64,000 bases of DNA, taken from the NCBI RefSeq assembly GCF_016899935.1, contig NZ_JACJJK010000005.1, positions 1-64,000 on the forward strand. The letters run 5' to 3'. Below are positions 49,325-57,954 of this stretch, one piece after another. The stretch comes from Olsenella uli. Lineage in GTDB: Bacteria; Actinomycetota; Coriobacteriia; Coriobacteriales; Atopobiaceae. A program made the position numbers and the translations under genes. Below the pieces are notes generated by a model. That model ran no database searches and had not been told where the DNA came from. It worked only from the letters and a program-made list of their open reading frames with translations. How positions within the stretch are numbered: position 1 is the first letter of the stretch; every line of letters starts with the position of its first letter.

Positions 49325-51646
49325 ATGGCGGACCCAGGCGAGAGGGACGACGAGCGGGGGCTCACGGGCGCCGAGGCGGCGCGTCTGCTCGAGGAGGTGG
49401 GCCCCAACGAGATCCCGGAGCGGAGGCGCAACCCCGTGCTCGCGTTTCTCGCCCGCTACTGGGGGCCCATGCCCTGGCTGCTCGAGCTCGCCGCCGCGCT
49501 CGCGCTCCTCGCGGGGCACGTCACGGAGACGGCGGTCATCCTGGTGCTGCTCACGATCAACGCCGTGGTCGGCCAGGCCCAGTCCCGGAGCGCGCAGCGC
49601 GCCGTCGCCGCGCTGGGGCGCGAGCTCGAGGCGCGCGTCCCCGTCCTGCGCGACGGTGCGTGGGCGGACATCGCGGCGCGCGAGCTCGTCCCCGGAGACG
49701 TGGTCTCGCTCGCGCTCGGGGCCATCGCCCCAGCCGACGTGCGCGTCACCTCCGGAGACGCCGACGTCGACCTCTCGGCGCTCACCGGCGAGTCGCTGCC
49801 GCGCCCCGTGGCCGCGGGCGACGGGCTCCCCGCGGGTGCCGTCATGTGCTGCGGCGCCGTGCGGGCGCGCGTCACCGCCACCGGGGAGCGCTCCGAGCTC
49901 GGCCGCACCGCCGCGCTCGTCCGCGACGCGCGCCCGCGCTCCCGTCAGCAGGGGCTGCTCTTCCAGATCGTGCGCTCTATGATGTACGTGGGCGTCGCGG
50001 CCTCGGTGGTCGTGGGCGTCCGCGCGCTGGTGGCTGGGAGCGGCCTCGTCGACGTCGCCTCGCTCGTCGTGACCTTCCTCATGGGGGCCGTCCCCGTGGC
50101 CCTGCCGGCCGTCCTCGCCATAGTGCAGGCGGCAAGCGCCCGGGCCCTGTCGCGCGAGGGGGTGCTCGTCACCCGGCTCGACGCCGTGGAGGACGCGGCG
50201 GGCATCGACGTCTTCTGCCTCGACAAGACCGGCACCATCACGGCCAACCGCCTCGAGGTCACCGAGGTCGTGCCCCTCTGCGACCGCAGCGAGGGGGACG
50301 TGCTCGCGCTCGCCGTGCTTTCCTGCGAGACCACGGGCGCCGAGGCGATCGACGCCGCGATCCTACGCGCCGCCGGGGCGCGCGGCCAGGCAGGGCGCCA
50401 GCTCGCCTACACGCCCTTCGACCCCGCCCTCAGGCGCACCGAGGCAACGGCGTGCCTCGCCGACGGCACGACCGTCCTTCTCGCCAAGGGGGCGCCGCGC
50501 ACGCTCGCTCCCGAAGACGCGAACGTGCGACGTCACGTGGAGGAGCTCTCCGTGCGGGGCCTGCGCTGCGTCGCCGTCACGCTCGACGGCGCGCCCCTGG
50601 GGCTGCTCGGGCTCTCGGACCCGCCGCGCGAGGACGCCGCGGAGCTCGTCGCCCGCGTTCGCGCCCACGGCGTCCGCCCGCTCATGCTCACCGGGGACGA
50701 CGTCGCCGTCGCGCGCGAGGTGGCACGGTCCGTGGGGATCGGAGACCGCCTCCTGCGCGCCGCCGACCTGAGGGGACTCGCCGAGGCCGACCAGATCGCG
50801 CTCGTGGAGGCGTCCGACGGCTTTGCCGAGGTGCTGCCGTCGGACAAGCACCTCATCGTGCACCTCCTCCAGGAGGCGGGCCACTCCGTGGGCATGACCG
50901 GGGACGGCGTCAACGACGCTCCCGCCCTCGCCCAGGCGGAGCTCGGCTGCGCCGTGGACGGCGCAACCGACGTGGCCCGGTCCGCGGCGTCCGCCGTGCT
51001 CACGCGAGAGGGGCTCGGTGGCATCGTGGACGCGCTCGACGAGAGCCGCCGCAGCTACCAGCGCATGCTTACGTGGGTCGTCAACAAGGTGACCAAGGTC
51101 GTCGAGGTCGTCGCGCTCCTCTCCGCGGGATATCTCCTCACCGGGGACATGCTCGTGTCGCTCATGGGCATGAGCCTGCTCGTCCTCGCCAACGACTTCG
51201 CGACGATGTCGATAGCCACGGACAACGTGCGGGCCTCGAGCTCCCCTGACGCCTGGGACCTGCGCTCCGTCACGACGGCGGCCGGCGCGCTCGGGGCGCT
51301 CTTCGCCCTCGAGGACCTGCTCGTCGCGTCGCTCGGCGCATTCGTACTGCACCTCGACGCCGCGCAGCTCCAGACACTCGTGATGTATGCGCTCGTGGTG
51401 AACTCGCAGGTGCGCATCCTCACGGTCCGCGAGCGGGGACACCTCTGGGCGAGCAGGCCGTCGGCGGGGATGCTGGCGGTCGCCGCCCTGGTCACGACGC
51501 TCTTCACCGCGCTCGTCCTTCTCGGCTGGCCCGTGCCCGCGCTGGCCCCGGCCGCCGTGGCCGCCACGCTGGCGGCCTGCGGCGTCGGCGGGCTCGCGCT
51601 CGACGCCGCCAAGGTCGCACTCTTCCGGCGCTTCGGCGTCGGCTGA
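49325..51646 (+). CDS. P-type ATPase, plasma-membrane H+-ATPase-like
   Basis: A 773-residue P3A-like cation pump. The actuator loop has LSALTGESLP, the phosphorylated aspartate is in FCLDKTGTIT, and the hinge is MTGDGVNDAPALAQAELG. About ten membrane segments are visible in pairs near 50-90, 225-280 and from 590 on. The transported ion is probably H+ (possibly Mg2+), judged only from family resemblance. The ATG at 49325 follows GAGGGGG. It is divergent from the LysR gene and converges on the ABC permease. Confidence 0.88.
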   Translation: MADPGERDDERGLTGAEAARLLEEVGPNEIPERRRNPVLAFLARYWGPMPWLLELAAALALLAGHVTETAVILVLLTINAVVGQAQSRSAQRAVAALGRELEARVPVLRDGAWADIAARELVPGDVVSLALGAIAPADVRVTSGDADVDLSALTGESLPRPVAAGDGLPAGAVMCCGAVRARVTATGERSELGRTAALVRDARPRSRQQGLLFQIVRSMMYVGVAASVVVGVRALVAGSGLVDVASLVVTFLMGAVPVALPAVLAIVQAASARALSREGVLVTRLDAVEDAAGIDVFCLDKTGTITANRLEVTEVVPLCDRSEGDVLALAVLSCETTGAEAIDAAILRAAGARGQAGRQLAYTPFDPALRRTEATACLADGTTVLLAKGAPRTLAPEDANVRRHVEELSVRGLRCVAVTLDGAPLGLLGLSDPPREDAAELVARVRAHGVRPLMLTGDDVAVAREVARSVGIGDRLLRAADLRGLAEADQIALVEASDGFAEVLPSDKHLIVHLLQEAGHSVGMTGDGVNDAPALAQAELGCAVDGATDVARSAASAVLTREGLGGIVDALDESRRSYQRMLTWVVNKVTKVVEVVALLSAGYLLTGDMLVSLMGMSLLVLANDFATMSIATDNVRASSSPDAWDLRSVTTAAGALGALFALEDLLVASLGAFVLHLDAAQLQTLVMYALVVNSQVRILTVRERGHLWASRPSAGMLAVAALVTTLFTALVLLGWPVPALAPAAVAATLAACGVGGLALDAAKVALFRRFGVG

Positions 51647-51684
51647 GCGTGGCCCCGGGACGTCGAGGGGCCCGAGCGCGTCCT

Positions 51685-54600
51685 CTAGTCCACGCTCTTG
51701 AGGGCCTCGAGCATGTCGACATGGCGCAGCCTGTGGAGCACCACGAAGTACAGGACCAGCGTGATCGCGCAGATCACGGCAGTGGGCACGATGAACTCGA
51801 TCGCCGAGAGACCGGGGTTGAACATCACGTTGTCCGGCGGCACTACCCACAGGATGTACTCGTGGAGCCCCACGCCCAGGCAGAAGCCCGCCAGCAGGCC
51901 CAGCGCCGTGAGGATGACGGTTTCGCGATAGATGTACATCGTGGTCTCGTTGGTGTGGAAGCCCAGGACCTTGATGGTGGAGAGCTCGCGCATGCGCTCC
52001 GACACGTTGAGGTTGGTGAGGTTGTACATGATGACCAGCGCCAGCATCGACGACACCAGGATGAGCACCTCCATGATCATGTCGAGCGAGTCCACGATGG
52101 TGTTGACCTGGTCCTCGAGCGCCGTGTTCTGTACCACGCCCGCCACCCCGGGAAGCTCCATAAAGCGCGTCGCCGCGCGCTCCACTCCCTCCGTGGAGCC
52201 GTCGTCCAGGATGACCAGGCTCGCGTTGGGCGAGAAGGACTTCCCGAACGCGTCCTCGTAGGCGTCCGCCGAGAGGAACACGAAGTGTCCCATGTACATC
52301 TCCGTGACGCCGGTCACGGTGACGCTCCGCTCGACGCCCTCGGCGTCCTCGAAGGTCAGCTCGTCGCCGACGCCCGCGCCGGTCAGGCTCGACAGCCGCT
52401 CTGAGATCACGGCCCCCGACTCGCCCAGCTCGATTCTCTCGCCGCTCGCGCGCTCGGCGAGCCCCACGTAGCGGTCGAGCCCCTCCGCGTCCTCGCAGGC
52501 GATGAGCGTGATGTCCTGACGGTCCCCTGCCTCCCCGGCGACCTTGGACGCGCTCTCGTAGTGCACCGGCAGGCTGCTCTCCACCACCGCCTCGTCGGCG
52601 AGAAGCGCCTCGACCTCGTCGACCTCGGCGTCCGTGGCGGAGCTCGCGTCCGCGACGATCATGTCGTAGCGGATGATCTCTCCGAACTGGCGCCCGCCCA
52701 TCTCCTGGATCGAGGCGCGCACGCCGAAGCCCGTGACGAGCATGCAGACGGCTCCCGCCACGCCCACCACGGTCATGAGCATGCGCTGCTTGTAGCGGAA
52801 GAGGTTGCGCGCCGTGACCTTGTGCGTGAAGGAGAGCCGGTTCCACAGCGGCCGCACGCGCTCGAGGAAGATCTTGGAGCCGGAGCGCGGCGGCTTGGGC
52901 AGCAGCAGCTGGGCCGGTCGCTCGGAGAGCTCGCGCTTGACCGCCAGCCACGCGGGAAGCACCGAGCAGAGCCCGGCCAGAACGAGCGCCACCACGGTGA
53001 TGCCCGGGTAGAAGGAGAGCTGGATCGGCGGGAGCGTGAAGGACCCGCCGTATGCGAGGTAGACGATCCACGGCAGCAGCGTGTGGCCGAGCGCGATGCC
53101 GACGAGCGCGCCGGCGCCGCCCGAGATGGCGCCGTATGCCACGAACTTGCGCGCGATGGCGGCGTCGGAGTAGCCGAGCGCCTTGAGCGTGCCGGAGTTG
53201 ACGCGCTCCTCGTCCACCATGCGCGTCATGGTGGTGAGCGTCACGAGGGCGGCCACGAGGTAGAGGAAGACCGGGAACACCAGGGCGAGCGAGTCCACGA
53301 TCTCCGAGATGGTGTCGTAGGTCACGTAGGCGTCCGAGCCGGGGGTCTCGCGCCGGGAGTCCACGTCATAGGAGGGCGTGGCAAGGCCCTCCATGCGCTC
53401 GCGCGCCTCGGCAAGCTCCGTCTCGGCGTCGGCGATCTCCTCCTCGGCGTCCGGGAGGGCGGACTCGTACTCGTCGAGGGCGTCGAGGTACTCTCCGCGC
53501 CTCTCGGCGAGCTCGTCCTCGGCGTCCGCTATCTGGGCCTCGCCGTCGGCACGGGAGCTCTCCAGCTCGGCCGCGCCCGCCCAGTAGGCGTCGAGACCTT
53601 CGTTGTAGGCGTCGACCCCCTCGTTGTACGATTCCCGTCCCGCGTCGTAGCTCGCCCGCGCAGAGTCGAGCTGCGCGGACCTCTCGCTGAGGGCCGCGCC
53701 GGAGGCCTCGAGCACATCGCCCTTCTCGGCGAGCTCGCCCATGCCGGCGTCGTACTCCGCCCAGCCCGCGTCGAGCTGCGCCCGGGACGCGTCGAGCTGC
53801 GCCTGGAGCTCGTCTCGGCCCTCAGCGAAGGACGCGAGCTGATCGTAGCCCGCCTTGAGCTCGTCGAGCTGGGCGAGGCTCTGCGAGAGGCCCTGGTAGT
53901 GGGCGAGCATCGCAGCTGCGTCCTCGTCGGTTGGGTCGGCGTCGACCATTGCCTGATAGGTCTCGATGGCCTGGGCGATGGCGTCTCGCTGGGCGTCGAG
54001 CTCGGCCCAGGTCGCCGAGGACGCCTCCCACTGGGCGCTCACGGCGGGCCACTGCTGCTCGTAGGCCGCCTCCGCGGAGGCGAACTCCGCCGCCGCGTCG
54101 TCGTATTCCGTCTGCATCCGATCGAGGGTCGCGCGCGCCTCGGCGAGCTGAGCCTCCGCGGCGTCAAACTCCGCCTGCCCTGACGCGAGCTGCTCGCGCG
54201 CGGCGGCAAGCTGCGCCTCCCCGTCCGCGATCTGCGCCGCAGCCGCCTCCAGCCGCGCGCGGGCGTCAGTGAGCTGGGAGGCCGAGACCTCGAGCAGCGC
54301 CCAGCTGGCGTCGAGCTCCGCCTGCCCGTCGGCCACGCCGCTGTCGAGCGCGGACCGGGCGTCGGCAATCTGTCTCTCGGCGTCGGCGATCTGCGCCGCC
54401 GCGTCGTCGAGCTGGGCGGCCGCGTCGTCGAGCGCGGAGCGCGCGTCGTCGACCTCGGCCTGGCCGGAGTCTATCTGCTCCTGGTACTGCGAGCGCACCG
54501 TGGCGAGCCGTGCGGCGGGCCTATCGGCGAGAAGCTCCTCGAGCTCGTCCTTGTGCGCCTGGACGGCGTCGCGATAGGCGTCCGAGTACGGGTCCATGCC

Positions 54601-55293
54601 CTCGGTGTCGTCGAAGGCCAGGCGGGCGAGCATGTAGACGTCCGAGTCGAAGGCACTCTGCGTGACCACGGCATAGCCGGCGAGCGAGCCCGTGCCCGCC
54701 GTCGACTGCCCCATGTTGACGGTCGAGACGATCTCGCTCGAGTTGACGTGGCCCACGACGGTGAACTCAGCCTCGGAGAGCACGGTGGAGCCGGAGACGG
54801 AGTCCGCCTTCTCGTCCACGCGAATCGTCTCGCCGAGCGGGTAGTCCTCGGCGAGGTCGGAGTCCAGGGCTATCTCCCCTGCGGCCTCGGGCATGCGCCC
54901 GTCCACGAGCTCGAACTGCGACAGCTCGTCCGTGGCCGACATCACGCGCACGCCCGTGGTGGTCCCGTCGATGGTCACGTCCTTGAAGTAGCCGTACTCG
55001 ACCTCGCGCACCCCGCTCGCCTGCCCGATGGCCGTCACGTCGTCGGCATCGAGGCCAAAGTCGGAGATCACGGTCACGTCCGCGAGGTCGTGCCCGTCAA
55101 AGTAGGCCCGGGCAGTCGACCGCATGTCGGGACCGGCCACGAACAGGCCCACGAGCGCAAACGAACCGAGCGCCATGAGCAGCACGATCGAGACGAAGCG
55201 CCCCTTCGAGCGTCCCACGGAGCGCAGGAAGTCCCTGCGGAGCGCAGATCCGCCGGCCCTTCTCGCCGAGCCGCGCGTCGCCTGTGTCGTCAC
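51685..55293 (-). CDS. Large FtsX/MacB-type ABC transporter permease with coiled coil
   Basis: A 1202-residue membrane protein. An N-terminal membrane segment (about 33-54) leads to an outside domain, then a long coiled coil (about 265-640) rich in Ala, Gln, Glu and Asp with repeats such as AQLDDAAAQIADAERQIADA. A membrane trio (about 690-820), a MacB-like outside domain and a final membrane trio follow. Such permeases move lipids or peptides out of the membrane or work as mechanotransmitters. It starts at GTG 55293, 10 bp after the ATPase gene. Confidence 0.88.
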   Translation of the reverse strand: MTTQATRGSARRAGGSALRRDFLRSVGRSKGRFVSIVLLMALGSFALVGLFVAGPDMRSTARAYFDGHDLADVTVISDFGLDADDVTAIGQASGVREVEYGYFKDVTIDGTTTGVRVMSATDELSQFELVDGRMPEAAGEIALDSDLAEDYPLGETIRVDEKADSVSGSTVLSEAEFTVVGHVNSSEIVSTVNMGQSTAGTGSLAGYAVVTQSAFDSDVYMLARLAFDDTEGMDPYSDAYRDAVQAHKDELEELLADRPAARLATVRSQYQEQIDSGQAEVDDARSALDDAAAQLDDAAAQIADAERQIADARSALDSGVADGQAELDASWALLEVSASQLTDARARLEAAAAQIADGEAQLAAAREQLASGQAEFDAAEAQLAEARATLDRMQTEYDDAAAEFASAEAAYEQQWPAVSAQWEASSATWAELDAQRDAIAQAIETYQAMVDADPTDEDAAAMLAHYQGLSQSLAQLDELKAGYDQLASFAEGRDELQAQLDASRAQLDAGWAEYDAGMGELAEKGDVLEASGAALSERSAQLDSARASYDAGRESYNEGVDAYNEGLDAYWAGAAELESSRADGEAQIADAEDELAERRGEYLDALDEYESALPDAEEEIADAETELAEARERMEGLATPSYDVDSRRETPGSDAYVTYDTISEIVDSLALVFPVFLYLVAALVTLTTMTRMVDEERVNSGTLKALGYSDAAIARKFVAYGAISGGAGALVGIALGHTLLPWIVYLAYGGSFTLPPIQLSFYPGITVVALVLAGLCSVLPAWLAVKRELSERPAQLLLPKPPRSGSKIFLERVRPLWNRLSFTHKVTARNLFRYKQRMLMTVVGVAGAVCMLVTGFGVRASIQEMGGRQFGEIIRYDMIVADASSATDAEVDEVEALLADEAVVESSLPVHYESASKVAGEAGDRQDITLIACEDAEGLDRYVGLAERASGERIELGESGAVISERLSSLTGAGVGDELTFEDAEGVERSVTVTGVTEMYMGHFVFLSADAYEDAFGKSFSPNASLVILDDGSTEGVERAATRFMELPGVAGVVQNTALEDQVNTIVDSLDMIMEVLILVSSMLALVIMYNLTNLNVSERMRELSTIKVLGFHTNETTMYIYRETVILTALGLLAGFCLGVGLHEYILWVVPPDNVMFNPGLSAIEFIVPTAVICAITLVLYFVVLHRLRHVDMLEALKSVD

Positions 55294-55303
55294 ATCAGCC
55301 TCC

Positions 55304-56005
55304 CTACCACTCGATGTCGGAGATGGGCGTGGGCGCCGCGTTGGTCTCGACCGAGGCGACGCGGGCGTCGTGCATGCGTATCACGCGGTCGGCGATGGGC
55401 GCGATGGCCGCGTTGTGCGTCACGATGACGACCGTGGCCCCGCGCTCGCGGCTCATGGACTCGAGAATCCCGAGCACCTGCTTGCCCGTGCGATAGTCCA
55501 GCGCTCCGGTGGGCTCGTCGCACAGCAGCAGCTTGGGGTTCTTCGCCACGGCGCGCGCTATGGCCACCCGCTGCTGCTCGCCGCCGGAGAGCTGCGCGGG
55601 GAAGTTGTTCTCGCGGTGGGCCAGGCCGACGTCGGAGAGCGCCCGCGAGGGGTCCTCGGCATGCTCCACGATCTGCGAGGCGAGCTCCACGTTCTCCCGT
55701 GCCGTGAGGTTGGGCACGAGGTTGTAGAACTGGAAGACGAAGCCCACGTCGGTGCGCCGGTAGTTGGTGAGCTGGTGGGAGGTGTAGGTGGCGATGTCGC
55801 TGCCGTCCACGAGCACCTGCCCCTCGCTCGGCGAGTCCATGCCGCCCAGGATGTTGAGCAGCGTGGACTTGCCCGCTCCCGAGGCACCGAGGATCACGGC
55901 GAGCTCGCCGCGCTCGACGGAGAAGCTCACGTCGTTGTTTGCAACCACCGGCGTGGCACCGCCCTCGTAGCGCTTGGTCTCGTGCCGGACGTCTATGTAG
56001 GGCAT
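55304..56005 (-). CDS. ABC transporter ATP-binding protein, MacB/LolD type
   Basis: A 233-residue ATPase: Walker [10 protein letters not shown], signature [14 protein letters not shown], Walker [13 protein letters not shown], and the H-loop VTHN. It powers the permease that follows. The ATG at 56005 follows AAGGAGA, which itself lies within an operator arm shared with the divergent TetR gene. Confidence 0.93.
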   Translation of the reverse strand: MPYIDVRHETKRYEGGATPVVANNDVSFSVERGELAVILGASGAGKSTLLNILGGMDSPSEGQVLVDGSDIATYTSHQLTNYRRTDVGFVFQFYNLVPNLTARENVELASQIVEHAEDPSRALSDVGLAHRENNFPAQLSGGEQQRVAIARAVAKNPKLLLCDEPTGALDYRTGKQVLGILESMSRERGATVVIVTHNAAIAPIADRVIRMHDARVASVETNAAPTPISDIEW

Positions 56006-56012
56006 CGGTTCT

Positions 56013-56113
56013 CTCCTTAAATGAACAACGTGTTGATTGGATGCGGAATGGACTATACCCATTGCTCCATACTTATTCATGAACAATAATCAACGTGTTG
56101 TTCATTTAAGGAG
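56013..56113. promoter_or_regulatory. Paired TetR operators in the divergent gap
   Basis: Two 26-base arms (56013-56038 and 56088-56113) mirror each other at 24 of 26 positions and each holds the dyad CAACGTGTTG. The arms include the Shine-Dalgarno AAGGAG of both divergent genes. TetR bound at both could block the exporter operon and its own gene. Confidence 0.75.
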
Positions 56114-56131
56114 AACGGACAGAGGATGCAC

Positions 56132-56725
56132 ATGCGCAGGGGCAACACGACAAGGAGCACGGGGACACGGGCGCGCATCAAGGCCGCCCTTGCCGGGCTC
56201 ATCGGCGATAAGGGCTTCGAGGAGCTCACCGTGAGCGACCTCACGCGAAGGGCCGGAATCAACCGTGGCACCTTCTACCTGCATTTCGTCGACAAGTACG
56301 ACCTGCTCGACCAGCTCGAGGGCGAGGTCATCGCCCAGCTCGAGAAAAACCTGCTCTCCGGCGACGGGCGCGGTGCGGAGGGGGGCGACCTCTTCCCCTA
56401 CGAGCGCGTCCGCGCGGCCCTCGCCTACGTGTACGGGGACTTCTCCTTCGTCGCGGCGATCTCCGGACCGGGGGGCGACCCTCAGTTCCGCTCAAAGCTC
56501 ACGCGCGTCATAGGGACGCTGCTCGACGAGGGGCTCGAGGCCGCGGGGGAGCGGGTCCGAGGCGACGGGACCTACCCCGCCGTGTATGCGCGGGAGGTCG
56601 TGCTCGGCAGCGTCATGGCCGTCATCAACCTCTGGCTCACGCGAGGGGGCCGCGAGTCTCCCGAGCAGGTGGCCGCCATGATCTGCTCGCTGAAGGACCG
56701 CACGCCGGCGAGCTTCGTCGCGTGA
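56132..56725 (+). CDS. TetR-family transcriptional regulator
   Basis: A 197-residue regulator with the TetR helix-turn-helix (FEELTVSDLTRRAGINRGTFYLHF) and a C-terminal ligand domain of the TetR_C_33-like sort. The ATG at 56132 has AGAGG at 6-base spacing; an ATG two codons upstream is an alternative. It faces the ABC exporter genes across mirrored operators, so it most likely represses them until a ligand binds. Confidence 0.92.
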   Translation: MRRGNTTRSTGTRARIKAALAGLIGDKGFEELTVSDLTRRAGINRGTFYLHFVDKYDLLDQLEGEVIAQLEKNLLSGDGRGAEGGDLFPYERVRAALAYVYGDFSFVAAISGPGGDPQFRSKLTRVIGTLLDEGLEAAGERVRGDGTYPAVYAREVVLGSVMAVINLWLTRGGRESPEQVAAMICSLKDRTPASFVA

Positions 56726-56812
56726 CGGCGGCGCCCGCCTTGCCGCCGGAGCGCCCCTCCAATGGCTCGGCAAAGGGGCCGCGCATGCGCTACACTCTGT
56801 GTGGCTGAGGAG

Positions 56813-56824
56813 GTTAACGTTAAC
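56813..56824 (+). promoter_or_regulatory. Operator between Shine-Dalgarno and start codon of scrR
   Basis: GTTAACGTTAAC is a perfect 12-base dyad lying exactly between GAGGAGG (56807-56813) and the ATG at 56825. It shares the AACGTT centre with the scrA and amylosucrase operators. It suggests autoregulation, and the dyad could also affect translation. Confidence 0.65.
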
Positions 56825-57808
56825 ATGGACATCAACCAGATCGCGCAGATGGCCGGGGTCTCCCGTGCCACGGTGTCGCGCTACCTGAACGACGGCTACG
56901 TCTCCCAGGAGAAGCGCGCCGCCATCCGCCGCGTCATCGAGCGCACCGGCTACGTCCCCTCCCGCCAGGCCAAGACCCTGCGAACCGGCAAGACCAACGT
57001 CGTCGGCGTCATCATCCCCAAGATCAACTCCGCCTCGGTCAGCCGGATGGTCGCCGGAATCACGCTCGTCCTGAACGACGCCGGCTACCAGGTCCTGCTC
57101 GCCAACACCGACAACGACGCCGCACGCGAGGTGGACTACCTGCACCTGTTTGCCGAGAAGAGCCAGGTGGACGGCGTCATCCTCATCGCCACCGTCGTCA
57201 CCCCCGAGCACCGCGAGGCCATCGCCGCCCTGCCGGTGCCGATCGTGGTGCTCGACCAGGAGGTGGACCTCTGCTCCTGCGTCTACCAGAACGACCGCGA
57301 GGGCATGCGCGACGTGGCGGCGGTCGCCCTGCGCGACGCGCGCCACCCCGCCTACATCGGCGTCTTCGAGGAGGACGTCGCCGTGGGCCAGATGCGCCGC
57401 GCGGGCTTTCTGGACGCGTGCGCCGCGGCGGGCGTCGAGGTGCCCGAGCGGGCCCTGCGCATCGCCGACTTCACCCTGGACTCCGGCTACGAGCAGGCCG
57501 AGGCGCTGCTCGAGGACTACCCCGAGCTCGACGCCATCGTGTGCGCGACCGACTCGATCGCCTACGGCGCGCTCACCTGCCTGCGCGAGTACGGCCACCG
57601 CGTGCCCGAGGAGGTCAGCGTCACCGGCATGGACGACTCGGAGATATCGCAGATCGTCACCCCCACGCTGACCACGGTCCACCTCCACTACAAGACGTCC
57701 GGTGCCGAGACGGCCAAGATGCTCGTGGACCTCATGTCCGGCGAAGAGCGCGTCACGCGCCGCATCAAGATGAGCTACGAAGTCGTGACGAGAAACTCCA
57801 CCCGCTGA
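56825..57808 (+). CDS. scrR: LacI-family sucrose regulator
   Basis: A 327-residue repressor: helix-turn-helix in INQIAQMAGVSRATVSRYLND, hinge around RQAKTLRTGKTN, and a periplasmic-binding-like sensor domain ending SVTGMDDSEISQIVTPTLTTV. The adjacent sucrose PTS, sucrose-6-phosphate hydrolase and fructokinase genes support the sucrose role; sucrose-6-phosphate or fructose would be the inducer. The symbol is assigned by context. Confidence 0.85.
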   Translation: MDINQIAQMAGVSRATVSRYLNDGYVSQEKRAAIRRVIERTGYVPSRQAKTLRTGKTNVVGVIIPKINSASVSRMVAGITLVLNDAGYQVLLANTDNDAAREVDYLHLFAEKSQVDGVILIATVVTPEHREAIAALPVPIVVLDQEVDLCSCVYQNDREGMRDVAAVALRDARHPAYIGVFEEDVAVGQMRRAGFLDACAAAGVEVPERALRIADFTLDSGYEQAEALLEDYPELDAIVCATDSIAYGALTCLREYGHRVPEEVSVTGMDDSEISQIVTPTLTTVHLHYKTSGAETAKMLVDLMSGEERVTRRIKMSYEVVTRNSTR

Positions 57809-57839
57809 CGCCTCCTCGAGCAAACCACCGTTCACCGAC

Positions 57840-57881
57840 AAGAACATGCCGCTCGCGGATCAGCTCCGCCCGTTTGTTCTT
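57840..57881 (+). terminator. Terminator-like stem after scrR
   Basis: AAGAACA pairs with TGTTCTT and an inner GCGGA with TCCGC, ending in TTCTTCTCGTCG. It would separate scrR from scrA transcription. Confidence 0.5.
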
Positions 57882-57894
57882 CTCGTCGTATTGT

Positions 57895-57926
57895 GGGAAC
57901 GATTTCATATGGGAACGTTCTCATAT
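57895..57926 (+). promoter_or_regulatory. Tandem LacI-type operators before scrA
   Basis: GGGAACGATTTCATAT (57895-57910) and GGGAACGTTCTCATAT (57911-57926) are adjacent 16-base direct repeats; the second is a near dyad centred on AACGTT. They lie 29 bp before the scrA start. Confidence 0.75.
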
Positions 57927-57954
57927 GAGGAACGTCGAGGGAAAGGTGGACCGA

